A model generated the notes under the pieces. It was given only the letters and a program-made list of their open reading frames with translations, did not search any database and had not been told where the DNA came from. 64,000 nucleotides of DNA. It comes from Spongiibacter taiwanensis. Lineage in GTDB: Bacteria; Pseudomonadota; Gammaproteobacteria; Pseudomonadales; Spongiibacteraceae. Every line of letters starts with the position of its first letter. Position 1 is the stretch's first letter. Location: contig NZ_CP098455.1 in the NCBI RefSeq assembly GCF_023702635.1, forward strand, positions 124,001-188,000. The letters are read 5' to 3'. The position numbers and the translations under genes were made by a program. Shown here piece by piece: positions 60,752 through 64,000 of this stretch.

Positions 60752-61996
60752 ATGGGCAAAAAGCGGGTCGTCATCACTGGGTTGGGTATGGTTAGCCCTT
60801 TGGGGAATACCGTTGCGGCTACCTGGGAAAACATTCTTGCCGGAAAAAGCGGCATCGCAGAAATTTCGCGTTTTGATGTCTCACAATACGCCACCCGATT
60901 CGGTGGCGAAGTAAAAAATTTCGATGTCGCCGACTTTATGGCACCGAAGGAGGCAAAGCGTTTTGACCCCTTCATTCATTACGGTGTTGCTGCCGCAGAA
61001 GAGGCCCTGGCCGACAGTGGTCTTGAAGTTACTGACGCAAATTGTCACCGCTTCGGCGCGGCCATCGGTTCGGGCATTGGCGGTATTGGCCTGATAGAAA
61101 ATAGCCGGGTGATCATCGAAAACAGCGGTCCCCGCAAGCTTTCTCCCTTTACCGTGCCAGGCGCCATCATCAATATGGTGGCTGGTGTGCTATCCATAAA
61201 GCACAACCTGCAGGGGCCCACCTTTGCGGTGACCACCGCCTGCACCACGGGCACCCACAATATCGGCATGGCAGCGCGTGCCATCGCCTATGGCGATGCC
61301 GATGTCATGCTGGCGGGTGGCGCTGAAATGGCGACTACGCCGGTGGGTGTCGGCGGATTTGCGGCGGCCCGGGCGATGTCCACCCGCAACGATGATCCCC
61401 AGGGCGCCAGCCGTCCATGGGACCGGGACCGGGATGGGTTTGTACTGGGCGATGGCGCGGGCATGCTAGTGCTAGAAGAGTATGAACACGCCAAAGCTCG
61501 AGGTGCGACCATCCACGCCGAATTGGTCGGTTTTGGCATGAGTAGCGATGCCTTCCATATGACGTCGCCACCGGAAGATGGTCGTGGTGCATTGGCCGCA
61601 ATGCGCAATGCCCTGAGCGATGCGAGTTTGTCTGCTGACTGTATCGACTATATCAATGCTCACGGCACCTCGACGCCAGCGGGGGATGTGGCAGAAAGCC
61701 GGGCAATCGAAGCACTGATGGGCGCGGCGGCCAGTCAGGTCGCGGTCAGCTCAACCAAGTCAATGGTAGGGCACTTATTGGGCGCAGCCGGCGCGGTAGA
61801 AGCAATCTTCAGTATTCTGGCCCTGCGCGACCAGGTTGCACCGCCAACGATTAATCTGGAGAACGTCGACGAAAACTGCCCCCTCAATTACGTGCCCAAT
61901 ACCGCGCAATCCCGGCAAATAGACTATGCGCTTTCCAATTCATTTGGTTTCGGCGGCACCAACGGCAGCCTGTTGTTTACCCGAAAGGGAATATGA
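60752..61996 (+). CDS. fabF: 3-oxoacyl-ACP synthase II FabF
   Basis: 414 aa. [14 protein letters not shown], catalytic Cys in [13 protein letters not shown] (~164), His residues in [11 protein letters not shown] and [13 protein letters not shown], and the GFGGTNGSL end. Elongating condensing enzyme. Overlaps pabC by 4 bp. Confidence 0.98.
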   Translation: MGKKRVVITGLGMVSPLGNTVAATWENILAGKSGIAEISRFDVSQYATRFGGEVKNFDVADFMAPKEAKRFDPFIHYGVAAAEEALADSGLEVTDANCHRFGAAIGSGIGGIGLIENSRVIIENSGPRKLSPFTVPGAIINMVAGVLSIKHNLQGPTFAVTTACTTGTHNIGMAARAIAYGDADVMLAGGAEMATTPVGVGGFAAARAMSTRNDDPQGASRPWDRDRDGFVLGDGAGMLVLEEYEHAKARGATIHAELVGFGMSSDAFHMTSPPEDGRGALAAMRNALSDASLSADCIDYINAHGTSTPAGDVAESRAIEALMGAAASQVAVSSTKSMVGHLLGAAGAVEAIFSILALRDQVAPPTINLENVDENCPLNYVPNTAQSRQIDYALSNSFGFGGTNGSLLFTRKGI

Positions 61997-62820
61997 CCAT
62001 CGGCGCGCAACGCCATTTGCTTAATGGCAATCGGCTGACCGGCATTGCCCCCGACAACCGGGGGCTTGCCTACGGCGATGGGCTATTTGAAACTATCCTG
62101 GTGCGTGATGGCCGTCCCGTTTGGCTGGACGCCCATCTTGACCGCCTTGAGCGCGGCAGTAAACTTCTTGAAATACAGTGTGATACCGATCTTATTTCAT
62201 CTGAAATACATCACTTTGTATCGAGCTGTGATGCCCCTTTTGCGATTCTGAAAGTGGTCTTGTTTCGCCGCGCACAGGGGCGGGGCTATGCACCGACAAC
62301 GGCAAAGGCGGAACGGCTACTAACGCTGTCGTCCGGCGCGCCCGCTCGGGTTGCCTGGCAGCGAGGGATCGAGGCCATCGTTTGTCAGCATCGATTGGCA
62401 AGTCCTTGCCTGTTGCCGGGGGTCAAGCACCTCAATCGCCTGGAGCAGGTTTTTGGCGCGCGGGAACTATTGCAGCGCCGGGCGGTGGAGGGCTTGATGT
62501 TTGACTCGCGGGGCGCCCTCATTGAAGGCACCCGTAGCAATGTGTTTATTGTGCGGGGGGGAGTGCTGGTGACACCCAGTCTGAACGAGGCAGGGGTTGC
62601 CGGCATTATGCGCGCTAAGGTTTTGGAATGGGCCCACCAAGGTGGTCAGCCCGTTAAAATTGGTCGGCTCGGTTACCCGGATCTGGCAGCCGCTGACGAA
62701 GTTTTTGTTTGCAATAGTGTGTTTGGTATTTGGCCGGTGACCAAGGTGGAGTGTTTGACCAAGTCGGTTGGCCCGGTGGCTCGACAATTACAACAAGAAT
62801 TCGAGGAGCTATTTAATTGA
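61993..62820 (+). CDS. pabC: Aminodeoxychorismate lyase PabC
   Basis: 275 aa PLP fold type IV enzyme. [18 protein letters not shown], catalytic Lys in [14 protein letters not shown] (~145), [12 protein letters not shown] and [11 protein letters not shown]. Makes p-aminobenzoate for folate. Its place between fabF and mltG is conserved. Confidence 0.95.
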   Translation: MTIGAQRHLLNGNRLTGIAPDNRGLAYGDGLFETILVRDGRPVWLDAHLDRLERGSKLLEIQCDTDLISSEIHHFVSSCDAPFAILKVVLFRRAQGRGYAPTTAKAERLLTLSSGAPARVAWQRGIEAIVCQHRLASPCLLPGVKHLNRLEQVFGARELLQRRAVEGLMFDSRGALIEGTRSNVFIVRGGVLVTPSLNEAGVAGIMRAKVLEWAHQGGQPVKIGRLGYPDLAAADEVFVCNSVFGIWPVTKVECLTKSVGPVARQLQQEFEELFN

Positions 62821-63893
62821 GAAAATTGTTTCGCCTCTTGATGGCCGGCATGTTGCCGCTGCTGTTCTTGGCCTTACTCGCCGCCTGGTATTTCAACGCA
62901 AACCTTAATCAGTCCCTAGATCTGGATGACGAGCGCTCCTTTATTTTGCCGGTAGGAACTGGTTTTTCGGCGATGGTGAACCAGCTTCAGGCCGAGGGGC
63001 TGATTGAGCGCGGGGCGGCTTTGAAGCTTTACGGGCGGCTTTACCCCCCGGCTGCCCAGATTCGAGCCGGTGAGTATCGCCTGTTACCGGGACAAACCGT
63101 TGCCGAGGCATTGTCGATGATGCAATCGGGGCAGGTCGTTCGTCACCAGTTGACCCTGGTAGAGGGGTGGAGCCTCTCGCAGGTGATCAAATACCTTAGC
63201 GAGCAAAGCAGTTTGCAGACCCAAGCGCTGCCAGCGGATGAAACCCTGTGGGCGATACTGGGGGTGGACGACCCGATTGCGCCTCACCCTGAGGGTGCCT
63301 TCTTTCCCGACACCTATGACTATCATCTGGGCGAACAACCCAGCGTCATTTTGAATAGAGCGTATCGCAAAATGTTGCGGGTGCTAGATGAGGAGTGGCA
63401 GGCTCGGGATGCTGGCCTGCCTTACCAGTCGCCGTACGAGGCACTGATTATGGCCTCAATTATTGAGAAGGAAACGGGTGTCGCCTACGAGCGCGATGCG
63501 ATTGCCGGTGTCTTTGTCCGGCGGCTTGCTGCTGGAATGCGATTGCAGACCGACCCAACCGTGATTTACGGCATTGGCGATGCGTACGCCGGGAATCTGC
63601 GGGGAACCCATTTACGAGACGAATCCAATCTTTACAACACCTACCGACACAATGGCCTGCCTCCCACGCCCATCGCGCTGGCCGGCAGGGAGGCCATCCA
63701 TGCGGCAATGCATCCAGGTGAGGGGGATGCGCTGTTCTTCGTGGCCAAAGGTGACGGAACTCATCAGTTTTCGGCGACTCTGGCCGAGCACGAAGCCGCG
63801 GTTCGTCATTATCAGATTGAAAAGCGGCGAAGTGATTACCGGTCCGCGCCGCCGGTGAACAACCAGCCGACTTCCGAGGAGGCGGCGCAGTGA
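62817..63893 (+). CDS. mltG: Endolytic murein transglycosylase MltG
   Basis: 358 aa, TTG start overlapping the pabC stop. One N-terminal TM helix, LysM-like domain, then YceG core: YEALIMASIIEKETG with catalytic Glu, FVRRLAAGMRLQTDPTVIYGIG and YNTYRHNGLPPTPIALAGREAI. Cuts nascent glycan strands and limits their length. Inner-membrane anchored, periplasmic domain. Confidence 0.96.
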   Translation: MRKLFRLLMAGMLPLLFLALLAAWYFNANLNQSLDLDDERSFILPVGTGFSAMVNQLQAEGLIERGAALKLYGRLYPPAAQIRAGEYRLLPGQTVAEALSMMQSGQVVRHQLTLVEGWSLSQVIKYLSEQSSLQTQALPADETLWAILGVDDPIAPHPEGAFFPDTYDYHLGEQPSVILNRAYRKMLRVLDEEWQARDAGLPYQSPYEALIMASIIEKETGVAYERDAIAGVFVRRLAAGMRLQTDPTVIYGIGDAYAGNLRGTHLRDESNLYNTYRHNGLPPTPIALAGREAIHAAMHPGEGDALFFVAKGDGTHQFSATLAEHEAAVRHYQIEKRRSDYRSAPPVNNQPTSEEAAQ

Positions 63894-64000
63894 CGGTATC
63901 CCAGGGACTTTTTATCACTATTGAGGGCACCGAGGGCGTCGGCAAATCGAGCAATATCTCGCTGATTGCCGAGCTCCTGTCTGAGGCGGGTATTGATTTT
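63890..64000 (+). CDS. tmk: Thymidylate kinase, 5' part
   Basis: First 37 codons; gene runs off the window. GTG start overlaps the mltG stop (GTGA). FITIEGTEGVGKSSN is the P-loop of TMP kinases. Position after mltG is conserved. Confidence 0.93.
   Translation, partial: MTVSQGLFITIEGTEGVGKSSNISLIAELLSEAGIDF

Noticed and set aside
1-64000. CRISPR arrays and insertion sequences
   Set aside because: No regularly spaced repeats with unique spacers and no transposase gene were seen on either strand.

Overview
The window is gammaproteobacterial chromosome, roughly 55-58% GC by eye, carrying one complete-looking prophage. The flanking genes (queF, trmA, tusDCBE, RNase E, rluC, and an rpmF-plsX-fabD-fabG-acpP-fabF-pabC-mltG-tmk cluster that lacks fabH) have a Pseudomonas/Cellvibrio-like arrangement. 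A marine gammaproteobacterium is a reasonable guess, but the exact genus is inference.

Left host flank (1-8768). The end of an ABC transporter operon is followed by queF, three poorly known genes and an all-alpha dUTPase-like gene on the plus strand. A minus-strand block follows: pterin dehydratase, trmA, ybiB, the sulfur-relay genes tusD-tusC-tusB-tusE, and a YccA/Bax-inhibitor membrane protein.

Prophage (8769-50416, about 41.6 kb). It is bounded by a 28-bp direct repeat equal to the 3' end of tRNA-Ser(UGA). The intact tRNA lies at the right end, next to a tyrosine integrase and a BRCT-domain gene. The left arm is AT-rich and repeat-rich. It is followed by a Bro-N antirepressor, a C4-like antisense RNA leader, an Ogr-type zinc-finger gene and then a P2-order structural block: Q and P leftward; O-N-M-L-X, lysis genes, R-S; V-W-J-I, tail spike, fibre; FI-FII-E/E'-T-U-D. 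Three copies of a GTAWA/C-N7-TTTAC dyad lie exactly where P2 has its late promoters, and the E/E' -1 frameshift heptamer is conserved. After D come two non-structural cargo genes (a membrane protein and a secreted HNH nuclease), then a repressor/Cro switch.

The rightward early operon is not P2-like. In place of a rolling-circle gpA initiator it has an antirepressor, a second Ogr-like zinc finger, a beta sliding clamp, a zinc-finger/Toprim/P-loop primase-helicase, a CsrA homologue, many small unknown genes, and a D12-class adenine methyltransferase interrupted at a run of eleven G residues (candidate phase variation). A minus-strand lipoprotein gene precedes the integrase.

Right host flank (50417-64000). 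tRNA-Ser, rne with a long leader, rluC and its HAD phosphatase partner, a Maf/YceF nucleotide pyrophosphatase, then yceD-rpmF and the fatty-acid synthesis cluster running into a truncated tmk at the window edge.

All coordinates and motifs were read by eye. Family names rest on motif recognition, not on database searches.
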